This document shows, piece after piece, positions 48,733-57,834 of a stretch of 64,000 nucleotides of DNA. A program made the position numbers and the translations under genes. This stretch comes from JB111 sp049856295 (GTDB lineage: Bacteria > Actinomycetota > Actinomycetes > Actinomycetales > Actinomycetaceae): the NCBI RefSeq assembly GCF_049856295.1, contig NZ_JBNDMZ010000013.1:65334-129333 (forward strand), given 5' to 3'. Position 1 is the first letter of the stretch. Each line of letters opens with the position of its first letter. Under the pieces are notes generated by a model. The model was given only the letters and a program-made list of their open reading frames with translations. It did not search any database and had not been told where the DNA came from.

Positions 48733-49536
48733 ATGACTCTCACCGCAGCCGTGGTGCAGCTGGCACCGGGCAAGGACAAGCAGGCGAACCTCGCCACCAT
48801 CGAGGGGCACCTCCGTGCGGCCGCCGCCCGTGGGGCGCGCCTCGCCGTGCTCCCCGAGTACGCCGTGTTCACCGTGCCCGCGATGGACGACCGGTTCGTC
48901 GAGAGCGCCGAGCCGCTGGACGGGCCGACGGTGACCCGCCTCGCGGAGATGGGCACCGAGCTCGACCTGACGATCGTCGCCGGCGTCAACGAGCCCGCCG
49001 GCGAGGGGCGCATCCACAACACCCTCGTCGGCCTCCAGGGCGGGGAGGTCCGGGCGGTCTACCGCAAGGTCCACCTCTACGACGCCTTCGGCTACAAGGA
49101 GTCCGACAAGGTCGACGCCGCCGACCCGTCCGTGCCCCAGCTCCTCGAGGTCGACGGCTTCACCGTCGGTATGCAGACCTGCTACGACCTCCGGTTCCCG
49201 GAGACGAGCCGCACCCTGGTCGACGCCGGGGCCGACGTCCTCGCGCTCCCGGCCGAGTGGGTCCCCGGGCCGCTCAAGGAGTACCACTGGAACACGCTCC
49301 TGCGCGCCCGGGCGATCGAGAACACGACCTACGTGCTCGCCGCCGACCAGTGCGCGCCCACCGGCGCCGGGAACAGCGTGGTCCTCGACCCCATGGGCAT
49401 CGCCCTGGCCGGGGTGGGGGAGGCGGCCGGCATCGCCGTCGCCGAGCTCGACCGCGCCCGGCTCGACCACGTGCGCACGGTCAACCCTGCTCTTCAGCTG
49501 CGCCGCTACGCCGTCAACCCTCGGGAGGTGCGATGA
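48733..49536 (+). CDS. Carbon-nitrogen hydrolase (nitrilase superfamily)
   Basis: A 267-residue amidohydrolase with the triad Glu42 (LPEYAVF), Lys112 (YRKVHLYD) and Cys150 (MQTCYDLRFPE). A second glutamate in the loop (PAEWVPGPLKEYHW) is also typical. Architecture resembles the Nit2/omega-amidase and DUF/'aliphatic amidase-like' branches, hydrolysing an acid amide to ammonia. Its ATG overlaps nothing but follows the aldolase by 1 base; its stop overlaps the dctP start. In the operon it could free ammonia from an amide of a dicarboxylic acid. The exact substrate is unknown. Confidence 0.85.
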   Translation: MTLTAAVVQLAPGKDKQANLATIEGHLRAAAARGARLAVLPEYAVFTVPAMDDRFVESAEPLDGPTVTRLAEMGTELDLTIVAGVNEPAGEGRIHNTLVGLQGGEVRAVYRKVHLYDAFGYKESDKVDAADPSVPQLLEVDGFTVGMQTCYDLRFPETSRTLVDAGADVLALPAEWVPGPLKEYHWNTLLRARAIENTTYVLAADQCAPTGAGNSVVLDPMGIALAGVGEAAGIAVAELDRARLDHVRTVNPALQLRRYAVNPREVR

Positions 49537-50639
49537 CGGCGCGCGCCTCGCGCCGTCGTCCGGTCTCGGTGATCGCCCTGGCCGGCGTGGCCGCGAGCCT
49601 CGGGCTCGCCGCCTGCGGCGGGTCGGGGGGCGCCGACGGGGACGAGGAGTTCGTCCTGCACTACACGACCTACTCGAACGCGACGTCGGACCAGAGCCGC
49701 ACCGTCCAGCGGTGGGCCGAGGAGGTCGAGGAGCTGACCGACGGGGGAGTCCGGGTGGAGTTCCACTACTCCGAGAGCCTGGTCGGCGCCGACGAGTCGG
49801 TGCAGGCCACCCTGGACGGCCGCGCCGACCTCGCCCAGGTCGGGTCGCTGTACGCCGCGTCCGACCTGTCGATGTACACGGTCTCCGAGCTGCCCTTCGA
49901 GACGGAGAACCCGGAGGCCCACATGCGCACCCTCGCGCGGATGTTCGAGGAGGACCCGGTCTACCGGGAGGACTTCGACCGCCAGGGCGTCCGCCAGCTC
50001 TTCCCGCTGCCGCTCGCCAGCGCCGTCGTCGGCGTCAACGAGCCGGTCTCCTCCCTGGACGACCTCGCCGGCCGCAGCATCCGTGCCGGCGGGCTCACCT
50101 CCGAGGTCATGCTCGCGGCCGGCGCGAACCCGGTGGCGATGACCGCCACCGACGTGTACGAGTCGATGGAGCGTGGCGTCATCGGCGGCTACACCTCGCT
50201 CGCGCTCGCCAACCTGCCCACGTTCGGGCTCTCCGACGTCACCCCCTACATCCTCGACCCGGGGATCGGTGCCTACGGGTCGTCGATCGTCGTCGTCAAC
50301 GAGGAGCTCTTCGACTCCATGCCCGCCGAGTATCAGGACGCGCTCCTCACGGCGTCCGGCCACGCGGTCGACAACGGGCTCGAGGAGCTCGGCGTGCTCG
50401 CCGACGAGGCGTGCGCCGACCTGCGCGAGTCCGATGCCGAGTTCACCTCGCTGCCCGACGAGGACGTGGCGGAGTGGCGCGAGCTGGCAGGGGCAGACGA
50501 CGACTGGGTGGACCGCTACTCCGAGCGTGGCTACGACGCGGCAGGCGTCCTCGAGCGCTACCGCCGCATCATCGCGGAGGAGACCGAGGCGTCCAGCTAC
50601 GTCGACCCGCTCCACGACTGCATGGGGGAGGCGTCATGA
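49533..50639 (+). CDS. dctP: TRAP transporter solute-binding lipoprotein (DctP)
   Basis: A 368-residue periplasm/surface lipoprotein: signal with lipobox LGLAACG, then the DctP pattern LHYTTYSNATSDQSRTVQRWAEEVEELTDGGVRVEF, SLVGADESVQATLDGRADLAQV, LAGRSIRAGGLTSEVMLAAGANPVAMTATDVYESMERGVIGGY. The Arg in RSIRAG is the usual carboxylate anchor of TRAP substrates. It captures an organic acid for DctQ/DctM. Overlap with the amidase stop is 4 bp. Substrate is inferred from neighbours (hydroxy-dicarboxylate or related acid). Confidence 0.9.
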   Translation: MTARASRRRPVSVIALAGVAASLGLAACGGSGGADGDEEFVLHYTTYSNATSDQSRTVQRWAEEVEELTDGGVRVEFHYSESLVGADESVQATLDGRADLAQVGSLYAASDLSMYTVSELPFETENPEAHMRTLARMFEEDPVYREDFDRQGVRQLFPLPLASAVVGVNEPVSSLDDLAGRSIRAGGLTSEVMLAAGANPVAMTATDVYESMERGVIGGYTSLALANLPTFGLSDVTPYILDPGIGAYGSSIVVVNEELFDSMPAEYQDALLTASGHAVDNGLEELGVLADEACADLRESDAEFTSLPDEDVAEWRELAGADDDWVDRYSERGYDAAGVLERYRRIIAEETEASSYVDPLHDCMGEAS

Positions 50640-51298
50640 CCGCCCCCCGCCTGCCCCGCGCCCTCACGGGCCTCGCCGGTGCGCTCAGCCTCCTGGCCGG
50701 CGCCCTCCTGCTCGTCCTCGCCGTGCTCACGGTCGCCGACGTCGCCGGACGGTCGCTGTTCGACCGCTCGATCGTCGGCACGGTCGACATCTCGACGATG
50801 CTGCTCGTCGGCGTCGCGTTCCTCGGTCTGGCCGCAGCGCAGGTCGACGGCAGGCACGTCGACGTCGACCTCGTGGAGGCGCGGCTCCCGCAGGGGGCCC
50901 GCGTGGTCCTCGCGATCGTGCGCTGCGTGCTTCTCGTCGGCCTCGGCGCCGTGCTCGTCTGGGGCCTGACCGACCAGCTGATGAGCGCCTACGACCGCGG
51001 CGAGACGACGAACGACATCCTGCGGCTGCCCACCTGGCCCGCGAAGCTCGCCCTCGTCGTCTCCTACGTGCTCTTCTTCGTCACGGCGATCTGGTCGACC
51101 GTCAACGACGTCCGGGTGCTGCGCCGGGGCGAGGACCTCGCGCCGTCCTGGGCCGACCAGGCCGCGGACGAGAGCCTGCTCGTCACGCCGGCGGGCAGCA
51201 CCGGTGCTGCCGCGGGCGGCACGACCGACACCGCCACAGCCGGCACGACAGACACCGCCCCGGGCGGGACCACCGACACCGAGGGGGGTGCGCGATGA
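50636..51298 (+). CDS. dctQ: TRAP transporter small permease (DctQ)
   Basis: A 220-residue protein with four helices (LAGALSLLAGALLLVLAVLTVADV, ISTMLLVGVAFLGLAAAQ, VVLAIVRCVLLVGLGAVLVWGL, KLALVVSYVLFFVTAIWSTV), and the HVDVDL motif typical of DctQ. The last 40 residues are an odd Thr/Gly tail with three repeats of TTDTA or a variant, absent from usual DctQ. ATG at 50636 overlaps the dctP stop by 4 bp, and its own stop overlaps dctM. With DctM it forms the sodium-driven permease. Confidence 0.9.
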   Translation: MTAPRLPRALTGLAGALSLLAGALLLVLAVLTVADVAGRSLFDRSIVGTVDISTMLLVGVAFLGLAAAQVDGRHVDVDLVEARLPQGARVVLAIVRCVLLVGLGAVLVWGLTDQLMSAYDRGETTNDILRLPTWPAKLALVVSYVLFFVTAIWSTVNDVRVLRRGEDLAPSWADQAADESLLVTPAGSTGAAAGGTTDTATAGTTDTAPGGTTDTEGGAR

Positions 51299-52737
51299 GC
51301 GCCGAGAACCTGTTCGCCCTGGCCACCGTGCTCGTCGTCTTCCTCGCGCTGCTGACGATCCGGTTCCACGTGGGCCTGTCGCTCATGCTCGCCGGGATGG
51401 TCGGCGTCATCCTGCTCCGCACGACCGACGCCGCCGTCAGCACCGTGGCCAGCCAGCCGTTCTCGGCCTCGGCCGACTACTCGCTGACGATCATCCCGCT
51501 GTTCATGCTCATGGGCGTGTTCGCGGTCCACGGCCGCCTCGCGGCCGCCGGGTTCGACGGCGCCTCCCGGATGCTCGGCCGGTTCCCCGGCGGCACGGCG
51601 CTCGCCTCGCTGGCGGGCTCGGGCATGTTCGCCGCCGTCACGGGGTCGAGCGTCGCCACCGTCGCCACGATGGCGCGCGTCTCGACCGACGCCATCGTCA
51701 AGGCCGGCCACGGCATCAAGCTGGCGGCGGGTGTGGTCAGCGCGGGCGGCACGCTCGGCGTCCTCATCCCGCCGTCGATCGTCCTCGTCCTCTACGGCGT
51801 GGTCACCGAGGAGAGCATCGGCCGGCTGCTGCTCGCCGGCATCGGCCCCGGGCTGCTGACGATCCTCGTCTACGCCGTGACGATCGTCCTGCTGGTCGTG
51901 CGCGAACGGCGGCGCTCGGCGGCGATCGAGGCCCAGGTGCCCGCGACGGTGGGTGCCGGTGCGGCCGGGACCTCGGCCGACGCGACCGGCGAGGGGCGGG
52001 CGAACGACGCGGGCGTGTCCGGCGTCGGGGACTCCGACCATCCCGAGGGTGAGGGGAACGCCCCGACGACGACGAACAGGCCCGACCGGGCCGGCGTCGC
52101 CTACCTCGCCGTGATCTTCCTCGTCTCGATCGGCACGATCTACGCCGGCGTGGCCACGCCCACCGAGGCCGCGTCGTTCGGTGCGATGACCGCGCTGATC
52201 ATCCTGCTCATCCGGACGCGGCCGCCGCGGTGGATGGTCGTGCTCAAGGAGTCGGTGACGGAGGCCGTCGGGCTCACCGCCATGACGTTCCTGCTCATGG
52301 CCGGGGCCGGGGTCTTCACGTACTTCCTCGCCCTGTCCGGGGCGAGCAGCGCGCTCGTCGACGCGGTGGTCTCGGCGGAGCTCCCGCCCTACCTCGTCCT
52401 CGTGCTGTGCCTGCTCATCCTCCTGCCGCTGGGGATGTTCCTCGACGGCGTGTCGATGATCCTCGTCGCGGCCCCGCTGCTGCACCCGATCCTCACCGAG
52501 TACGGGTTCGACGGCATCTGGCTGGGCATCCTCGTGGTCAAGGTGGCCGAGATGGCGCTCATCACCCCGCCGGTCGGCATGAACGCGTTCGTCTACTCGG
52601 GCTCGGTGCCCGAGGCGGGCCTCGGCCGGGTCTTCCGCGGGATCGTGCCGTTCATCGTCGCGGACGTCGTGGTGGTCGCGATCCTCATCCTCGTGCCCGA
52701 CATCGTCACGTTCCTGCCGGACATGGGTAACGCCTGA
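51295..52737 (+). CDS. dctM: TRAP transporter large permease (DctM)
   Basis: A 480-residue permease with about 12 helices. Family motifs: GSGMFAAVTGSSVATVATM, SAGGTLGVLIPPSIVLVLYG, GVATPTEAASFGA, LPLGMFLDGVSMILVAAPL, ALITPPVGMNAFV. Between helices (about residues 205-260) is a hydrophilic insert of about 60 residues (ERRRSAAIEAQ, then Gly/Ala/Asp/Thr-rich) that lengthens it from the usual 425. The transporter takes up an organic acid with Na+. ATG 51295 overlaps the dctQ stop. A 16-bp stem terminator follows. Confidence 0.92.
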   Translation: MSAENLFALATVLVVFLALLTIRFHVGLSLMLAGMVGVILLRTTDAAVSTVASQPFSASADYSLTIIPLFMLMGVFAVHGRLAAAGFDGASRMLGRFPGGTALASLAGSGMFAAVTGSSVATVATMARVSTDAIVKAGHGIKLAAGVVSAGGTLGVLIPPSIVLVLYGVVTEESIGRLLLAGIGPGLLTILVYAVTIVLLVVRERRRSAAIEAQVPATVGAGAAGTSADATGEGRANDAGVSGVGDSDHPEGEGNAPTTTNRPDRAGVAYLAVIFLVSIGTIYAGVATPTEAASFGAMTALIILLIRTRPPRWMVVLKESVTEAVGLTAMTFLLMAGAGVFTYFLALSGASSALVDAVVSAELPPYLVLVLCLLILLPLGMFLDGVSMILVAAPLLHPILTEYGFDGIWLGILVVKVAEMALITPPVGMNAFVYSGSVPEAGLGRVFRGIVPFIVADVVVVAILILVPDIVTFLPDMGNA

Positions 52738-52769
52738 CATCGGTGGGTCGCGAGCGTGCGGCCCGCCCC

Positions 52770-52807
52770 CGACGAGCCCCGGACCCCTCGCGGTCCGGGG
52801 CTCGTCG
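52770..52807 (+). terminator. Hairpin terminator after dctM
   Basis: CGACGAGCCCCGGACC and its exact complement form a 16-bp stem with a 6-base loop, 33 bases after the dctM stop; also within reach of the leftward lysR end at 52848. Confidence 0.85.
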
Positions 52808-52847
52808 TCGTCGTGAGCGTGTGCCCGGGGGTGCTCGTGGACGTGGC

Positions 52848-53741
52848 TCAGAGGCTCCCGGCCGACCGGAAGACGTCGAGGAACGCCGACGCGGCGGGGC
52901 TGAGCTCGGTGCTGCGGTGCATGGCCACGAGGGTGAGTCCGACGTCGGTCCGCAGGTCGTTGACCTGGAGGCCCGCGTGCCGGGCGAGCGAGCGCCACCC
53001 TTCCGCCATGATCGCGGTGCCCGTCCCGGCGAGCACCATCGGCAGGATCGCCTCGCGGTGCTCGGACTCGATGACGATCGCCGTCGACCGGTTGGCGGCC
53101 ACCACCTCGTCGGCCACCTTGCGCATGCCCGTCCCGTCCTGGCCGGCGATGAGGCGGATCCCCTCGAGGTCGGCGTAGCTCAGCGTGCGTCCGGCGGGCA
53201 GCCGGCTGTCCCGCGGCGCGACGACGATGAACCCCTGCTGCGCCACCGGGACGAGCGTGAGGCTGCCCGCGGAGAGCGGCGTGGTGGTCGCGGCGATCCC
53301 GACCTCGACCGCGCCGGACAGCACGAGCGCGCTGACGACGGCCGGGGTGCCGGCGGCGCGGATGACGACCTCGACGTGCGGATACTGGCGGGAGAACACG
53401 TCGAGCACGCCGGGCAGGGGGTCGACGGCCTGGGACGGCATCGTCGTGATGACGAGCCGGCCGCGCCGGAGGCCGGAGACGGCCTCGACGTTCGCGCGGG
53501 ACAGGTCGAGCCAGTGCAGGACCTCGCGCGCCGGTGCCACGAGCGCCTCGCCCGCGGCCGTCAGCCGCAACGACCGCCCCGCGCGCGAGAACAGGTCGGT
53601 GCCCAGGCTGCGCTCGAGGGTGCGGATGGACTGGGAGACGGAGGGTTGGGCGACGTAGAGCTTCTCCGCCGCGGCGCGGACACCGCCCTCGTCGACGACG
53701 GCGAGGAAGTACTCGAGCTGGCGGGCGTCCACCGGCTGCAC
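52848..53741 (-). CDS. LysR-type transcriptional regulator
   Basis: A 297-residue regulator. The N-terminal winged helix is RQLEYFLAVVDEGGVRAAAEKLYVAQPSVSQSIRTLERSLGTDLFSR; the effector domain has GRLVITTMPSQAVDPLPGVLDVF and VVAPRDSRLPAGRTLSYADLEGIRLI. It diverges from the tartrate-type dehydrogenase and TctCAB operon and a LysR box lies between. It would bind a carboxylate inducer and activate that operon. GTG start at 53741 (PVDARQ following) is chosen; a GTG at 53732 or ATG at 53780 are possible. Confidence 0.9.
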   Translation of the reverse strand: MQPVDARQLEYFLAVVDEGGVRAAAEKLYVAQPSVSQSIRTLERSLGTDLFSRAGRSLRLTAAGEALVAPAREVLHWLDLSRANVEAVSGLRRGRLVITTMPSQAVDPLPGVLDVFSRQYPHVEVVIRAAGTPAVVSALVLSGAVEVGIAATTTPLSAGSLTLVPVAQQGFIVVAPRDSRLPAGRTLSYADLEGIRLIAGQDGTGMRKVADEVVAANRSTAIVIESEHREAILPMVLAGTGTAIMAEGWRSLARHAGLQVNDLRTDVGLTLVAMHRSTELSPAASAFLDVFRSAGSL

Positions 53742-53812
53742 GTTACCGTGGCCGAAACCTATCGGCGAAGCGGACGCCACGACGAACGCCGCTCGGGTCG
53801 GCGCGTCATCAG

Positions 53813-53827
53813 ATAGGCGTGACCTAT
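53813..53827. promoter_or_regulatory. LysR-type box (T-N11-A)
   Basis: ATAGGCGTGACCTAT is a 5-bp inverted repeat with a 5-base centre and fits T-N11-A. A matching half site, ACCTATCGG, occurs both here (53822-53830) and at 53757-53765, where it overlaps the lysR start. These are likely the recognition and activation sites for the divergent promoter. Confidence 0.7.
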
Positions 53828-53933
53828 CGGAGCGATCCGATGTTGGTCTTGGACGTCACACCCGGTGTCCGGCTCTACTGGTGGAGGACGCCGCGACGAC
53901 GCGGCGCGCACGAGACCCGCACAGGAGCGAGAC

Positions 53934-55052
53934 GTGACGAACGCGTACAGGATTGCCACCATCCCGGCCGACGGCGTGGGCCGCGAGGTCGTCGAGGTCG
54001 GCCGCCAGGTGCTCGAGGAGGCACTCGCGGTCGCCGGAGGCGATGCCACCTTCGAGTGGACGGAGTTCCCCTGGGGCTCGGACTACTACGCCGAGCACGG
54101 CGTGATGATGGCCGAGGACGGTCTCGAGCAGCTCAAGGGGCACGACGCCATCTACTTCGGCGCCGTGGGCTGGCCGGGCGTGCCCGACCACGTCAGCCTG
54201 TGGGGCCTGCGCCTCGCGATCTGCCAGGGCTTCGACCAGTGGGCCAACGTCCGCCCCGTCACCTTCCACCCCGGCATCACCAGCCCGCTGCGCAAGGCCG
54301 ACACCACCCCGCTCGACTGGGTCGTCGTCCGTGAGAACAGCGAGGGCGAGTACGCGGGCGTGGGCGGCCGCAACTTCTCCGGACGGGAGTCCGGCGAGGT
54401 CGCCGTCCAGAGCTCGCTGTTCACCGAGGCCGGCTGCGAGCGGATCATGCGCTTCGCCTTCGACCTCGCCCGCACGCGCGACCGGAAGAAGGTCACGAGC
54501 GTGACCAAGTCCAACGCGCAGCAGTACGGCATGGTCCTGTGGGACGACGTCTTCAGGCGGGTCGCCGCCGACTACCCGGACGTCGAGACCGAGAGCGTCC
54601 TCGTCGACGCGATGGCCGCGAAGTTCGTGCTGCGGCCCGAGGACCTGTCCGTCGTCGTCGCCTCCAACCTCAACGCCGACATCCTCTCCGACCTCGGCAG
54701 CGCGCTCGCCGGCAGCCTCGGCCTCGCCAGCAGCGCCAACCTCAACCCCGAGCGCCGGTTCCCGTCGATGTTCGAGCCTGTGCACGGCTCGGCGCCGGAC
54801 ATCGCGGGCAAGGGCGTGGCCAACCCGATCGGCGCCGTGCTCAGCGGAGCCCTCATGCTCGACCACCTCGGCGAGACCGCGGCCGCCGATGCGGTGCGCG
54901 CCGCCGTCGACGCCGTCACCGGTGCCGGCGTCCTCACGCCCGACGTCGGGGGCACCTCCGGCACCGCCGACATCACGTCGGCGCTCATCGCCGAGCTGCG
55001 CGCCGCCGCCGGCTCCCGGCCCGCCGACGACGCGGCAGTCGTCTCCCAGTAG
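53934..55052 (+). CDS. Tartrate/D-malate-type dehydrogenase
   Basis: A 372-residue beta-decarboxylating dehydrogenase of the isocitrate/isopropylmalate dehydrogenase fold, closest to tartrate dehydrogenase/D-malate dehydrogenase (TtuC, DmlA): start NAYRIATIPADGVGREVV, YFGAVGWPGVPDHVSLWGLRLAICQGFDQWANVRPV, VVVRENSEGEYAGVGGR, TKSNAQQYGMVLWDDVF, NLNADILSDLGSALAGSLGLASSANLNPER, FEPVHGSAPDIAGKGVANP. Metal-binding Asp residues and a catalytic Lys/Tyr are present. It would oxidise tartrate or D-malate with NAD+. GTG at 53934, with ACAGGAGCGAG upstream. First gene of a LysR-controlled set. Confidence 0.88.
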   Translation: MTNAYRIATIPADGVGREVVEVGRQVLEEALAVAGGDATFEWTEFPWGSDYYAEHGVMMAEDGLEQLKGHDAIYFGAVGWPGVPDHVSLWGLRLAICQGFDQWANVRPVTFHPGITSPLRKADTTPLDWVVVRENSEGEYAGVGGRNFSGRESGEVAVQSSLFTEAGCERIMRFAFDLARTRDRKKVTSVTKSNAQQYGMVLWDDVFRRVAADYPDVETESVLVDAMAAKFVLRPEDLSVVVASNLNADILSDLGSALAGSLGLASSANLNPERRFPSMFEPVHGSAPDIAGKGVANPIGAVLSGALMLDHLGETAAADAVRAAVDAVTGAGVLTPDVGGTSGTADITSALIAELRAAAGSRPADDAAVVSQ

Positions 55053-55158
55053 TCCGGCGGGCGCCCACCGCCCGCCGAACCGGTGCGGGAGCGGCACCGC
55101 TGCTGCCCTCGCACCCGCACGACCCGGTTCCACCACACGATCCAACGGAGGACGAGAG

Positions 55159-56124
55159 ATGAACCGCCTGACGAAGATTGCCGCCCCCCTCGCCGGGGCC
55201 GCCCTGCTCCTGGCCGCCTGCGGCGGTGGCGACGACGCCGCCGACTACCCCGACCGCCCCATCGACTACGTCGTGGCGTTCGACGCCGGCGGCGAGTCCG
55301 ACATCACCGCCCGGCTCCAGCAGGAGCCGCTCGCCGAGGCCCTCGGGGTCGACATCACCGTGTCCAACCAGCCCGGCGGCGGCGGCGCGCTCGCCTGGTC
55401 CGAGCTCACCCGCACCGAGCCCGACGGCTACACCGTCATGGGCCACAACATCCCGCACATCATCCTCCAGCCGATGATGCGCGACGACGCCGGGTACGAG
55501 ACCGACGACCTCGAGCACGTCTACTTCTTCCAGAGCACGCCGAACGTCCTCATGGTCAGCGCCGACAGCGAGTACGAGACGATCGAGGACTTCATCGCCG
55601 CGGCCGAGGAGAACCCCGGCTCCCTGTCCGTCGGCGGCTCCGGCGACTACAGCGCCAACCACGTGGCCACGCTGCTGCTCAACGACGAGGCCGGCATCGA
55701 GACGACCTACACCCCGTTCTCGGGCACCGGCGCCGCGACCCCGGCCCTGCTCGGCGGGCACGTCGACGCGCTCATGACCTACACGCCGATGATCGACCAG
55801 CTCGGCGACCAGGTCCGGGTCCTCGCCGTCGCGACCGAGGAGCGCCTCCCGCAGTGGGAGGAGTACCCGACCTTCATCGAGAGCGGTGTCGAGCTCGCCG
55901 ACGGCGCCTACCGCGGCGTCGCCGTCCCGCCCGAGACGCCCCAGGAGATCATCGACCAGCTGGTCACCGCCTTCGAGGAGGTCAATCAGGACCCCGAGCT
56001 CGTCGAGCAGTTCGAGCAGCAGGGCTTCGTGCTGGAGAACATCGGTCCGGAGGAGGCGCAGGAGCTCATCGACGAGCGTCGGGAGGTCTACACCGACCTC
56101 TTCGAGCGGCTCGGCCTGATCTGA
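55159..56124 (+). CDS. tctC: Tripartite tricarboxylate transporter substrate-binding protein
   Basis: A 321-residue lipoprotein: AALLLAACGGG lipobox, then the Bug/TctC fold with YPDRPIDYVVAFDAGGESDITARLQQEPLAEALG, ISNQ-like VSNQPGGGGALAWSEL, and DPEGYT-like EPDGYTVMGHN. These proteins deliver carboxylates (tricarballylate, citrate, tartrate) to TctAB. ATG at 55159 has ACGGAGGACGAGAG upstream. It lies in the order tctC-tctA-tctB after the dehydrogenase, so the transporter presumably supplies that enzyme and the tartrate dehydratase with substrate. Confidence 0.9.
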   Translation: MNRLTKIAAPLAGAALLLAACGGGDDAADYPDRPIDYVVAFDAGGESDITARLQQEPLAEALGVDITVSNQPGGGGALAWSELTRTEPDGYTVMGHNIPHIILQPMMRDDAGYETDDLEHVYFFQSTPNVLMVSADSEYETIEDFIAAAEENPGSLSVGGSGDYSANHVATLLLNDEAGIETTYTPFSGTGAATPALLGGHVDALMTYTPMIDQLGDQVRVLAVATEERLPQWEEYPTFIESGVELADGAYRGVAVPPETPQEIIDQLVTAFEEVNQDPELVEQFEQQGFVLENIGPEEAQELIDERREVYTDLFERLGLI

Positions 56125-56150
56125 CCGTCCTCGACCGATAGCGAGACACC

Positions 56151-57833
56151 ATGCTCGAGATGCTGAGCCAGGGATTCCTGGCGAACCTCGCGCCGTCCAT
56201 GCTGCTCCTCGTGCTCGTGGGCACGGCGGGCGGCATGGCCATCGGCGCCATGCCGGGGCTGAGCGCCACCATGGGCCTGGCCCTGCTCGTCCCCTTCACC
56301 TTCACGATGGAACCCACCAGCGCGATGGTCCTGCTCGGGGCCTTCTACATGGGCGCCATCTACGGCGGGTCCTTCACCGCCATCCTCGTCAACGCCCCCG
56401 GCACGCCGTCCTCCGTGGCGACCGCCTTCGAGGGCTACAAGATGACGAAGAAGGGCAAGAGCGAGCTGGCCATCGTCGCCGCCACGATGGGTTCGCTCGT
56501 CGGCGGCATCATCGGTGTCATCGCCCTCATCTTCCTCGCGCCACCGCTCGCGGACTTCTCGCTGCGGTTCGGCCCGCAGGAGTACTTCTGGGTGGCGATC
56601 TTCGGTCTGACGATCATCGTCAGCATGTCGACCGGCTCGATCCTCAAGGGCCTCATCGGCGGCACGATCGGCCTGCTGCTGGCCACCATCGGGATCGCCC
56701 CGGTCGGCGGCGAGGTCCGCTTCACCTTCGGCGAGCCCATGCTCCAGGGTGGTGTCCCGCTGGTGCCGGCGATGGTCGGTCTGTTCACCATCCCCGAGGT
56801 CATCAAGCTCATCGCCCGCAAGGGTCGTGAGGCGGAGATGGAGCAGGCCCCTCGCGAGCGGGACAGCGTGTGGCAGATGATCGGTCAGACCGTCGGCAAG
56901 CCGTTCAACGCCATCCGTTCCGCGGTCATCGGCACGGTCGTCGGCATCCTGCCCGGCGCCGGCGGCAGCGTGGCCAACCTCGTGGCCTACAGCGAGGCCA
57001 AGCGCGCGTCGAAGGTCAAGGAGAACTACGGCAAGGGCGAGGTCGAGGGCGTCGTCGCGGCGGAGTCCGCCAACAACGCCACCGTCGGCGCGGGGCTCAT
57101 CCCCACCCTGACGATCGGTGTGCCCGGCACGCCGCCCGACGCGATCATCCTCGGCGTGCTCCTCCTGCACGGGCTGCGGCCCGGCGCGGAGCTCTTCGAG
57201 ACGTCGGGCGACCTCGTCGGCACGCTCATCGTGGCCCTCGCGGTCTCCGCGATCATGATGGTGCCGGTCGGCCTCATCGCGGGTCGCGGCCTGCAGCGCG
57301 GCGTCATCGCGCTGCCCGCGCGCTACCTCGCGCCGGGAATCATGGTGCTCACGATCGTCGGTGCGTTCGCCGTGCGCTCGTCGGTCGTCGACGTCGTCAT
57401 CATGCTCGTGGTCGGCGTCGCCGCGTACTTCCTCGGGCTCGTCGGCATCAGCTCCGCGCCGATCGTCCTCGGCCTCATCCTCGGGACGATCGCCGAGACC
57501 GGGCTGGTCCAGGGCCTGCTCACCTCCCAGGGCGACGCCCACCCGTGGATGTCGTTCTTCACCCGACCGATCTGCATCGTCCTCATCGCGATGACCGTGC
57601 TCGCGCTCCTGTGGCCGATCGTCCAGGGCGTGCGCCGCCGCCGGGGCACGGGCGGCGACCTCGAGGCCGAGATGATCGATGCCAACGAGGCCGACAGGGC
57701 CGCGGCCACCGTCGGCGGGTCGACCGCCGTGTCCACGTCGGACGCGGGCACGACGGCGCACACCGGCGACGCCCGACCAGACGCGCCACCCTCACGGTCC
57801 GACCGACCGCAGGGTCACGAGGGGAAGGACTGA
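56151..57833 (+). CDS. tctA: Tripartite tricarboxylate transporter large permease TctA
   Basis: A 560-residue permease with about 12 helices. Signature: GAMPGLSATMGLALLVPFTF, YGGSFTAILVNAPGTPSSVATAFEGY, IGVPGTPPDAIILGVLLLHGLRPG, LGLILGTIAETGL. The glycine-rich pore loops match the TctA family. The last 60 residues form a polar tail rich in Ala/Asp/Thr. It transports carboxylates with sodium or protons in combination with TctB and TctC. ATG at 56151, 26 bases after tctC. Confidence 0.92.
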   Translation: MLEMLSQGFLANLAPSMLLLVLVGTAGGMAIGAMPGLSATMGLALLVPFTFTMEPTSAMVLLGAFYMGAIYGGSFTAILVNAPGTPSSVATAFEGYKMTKKGKSELAIVAATMGSLVGGIIGVIALIFLAPPLADFSLRFGPQEYFWVAIFGLTIIVSMSTGSILKGLIGGTIGLLLATIGIAPVGGEVRFTFGEPMLQGGVPLVPAMVGLFTIPEVIKLIARKGREAEMEQAPRERDSVWQMIGQTVGKPFNAIRSAVIGTVVGILPGAGGSVANLVAYSEAKRASKVKENYGKGEVEGVVAAESANNATVGAGLIPTLTIGVPGTPPDAIILGVLLLHGLRPGAELFETSGDLVGTLIVALAVSAIMMVPVGLIAGRGLQRGVIALPARYLAPGIMVLTIVGAFAVRSSVVDVVIMLVVGVAAYFLGLVGISSAPIVLGLILGTIAETGLVQGLLTSQGDAHPWMSFFTRPICIVLIAMTVLALLWPIVQGVRRRRGTGGDLEAEMIDANEADRAAATVGGSTAVSTSDAGTTAHTGDARPDAPPSRSDRPQGHEGKD

Positions 57834-57834
57834 C

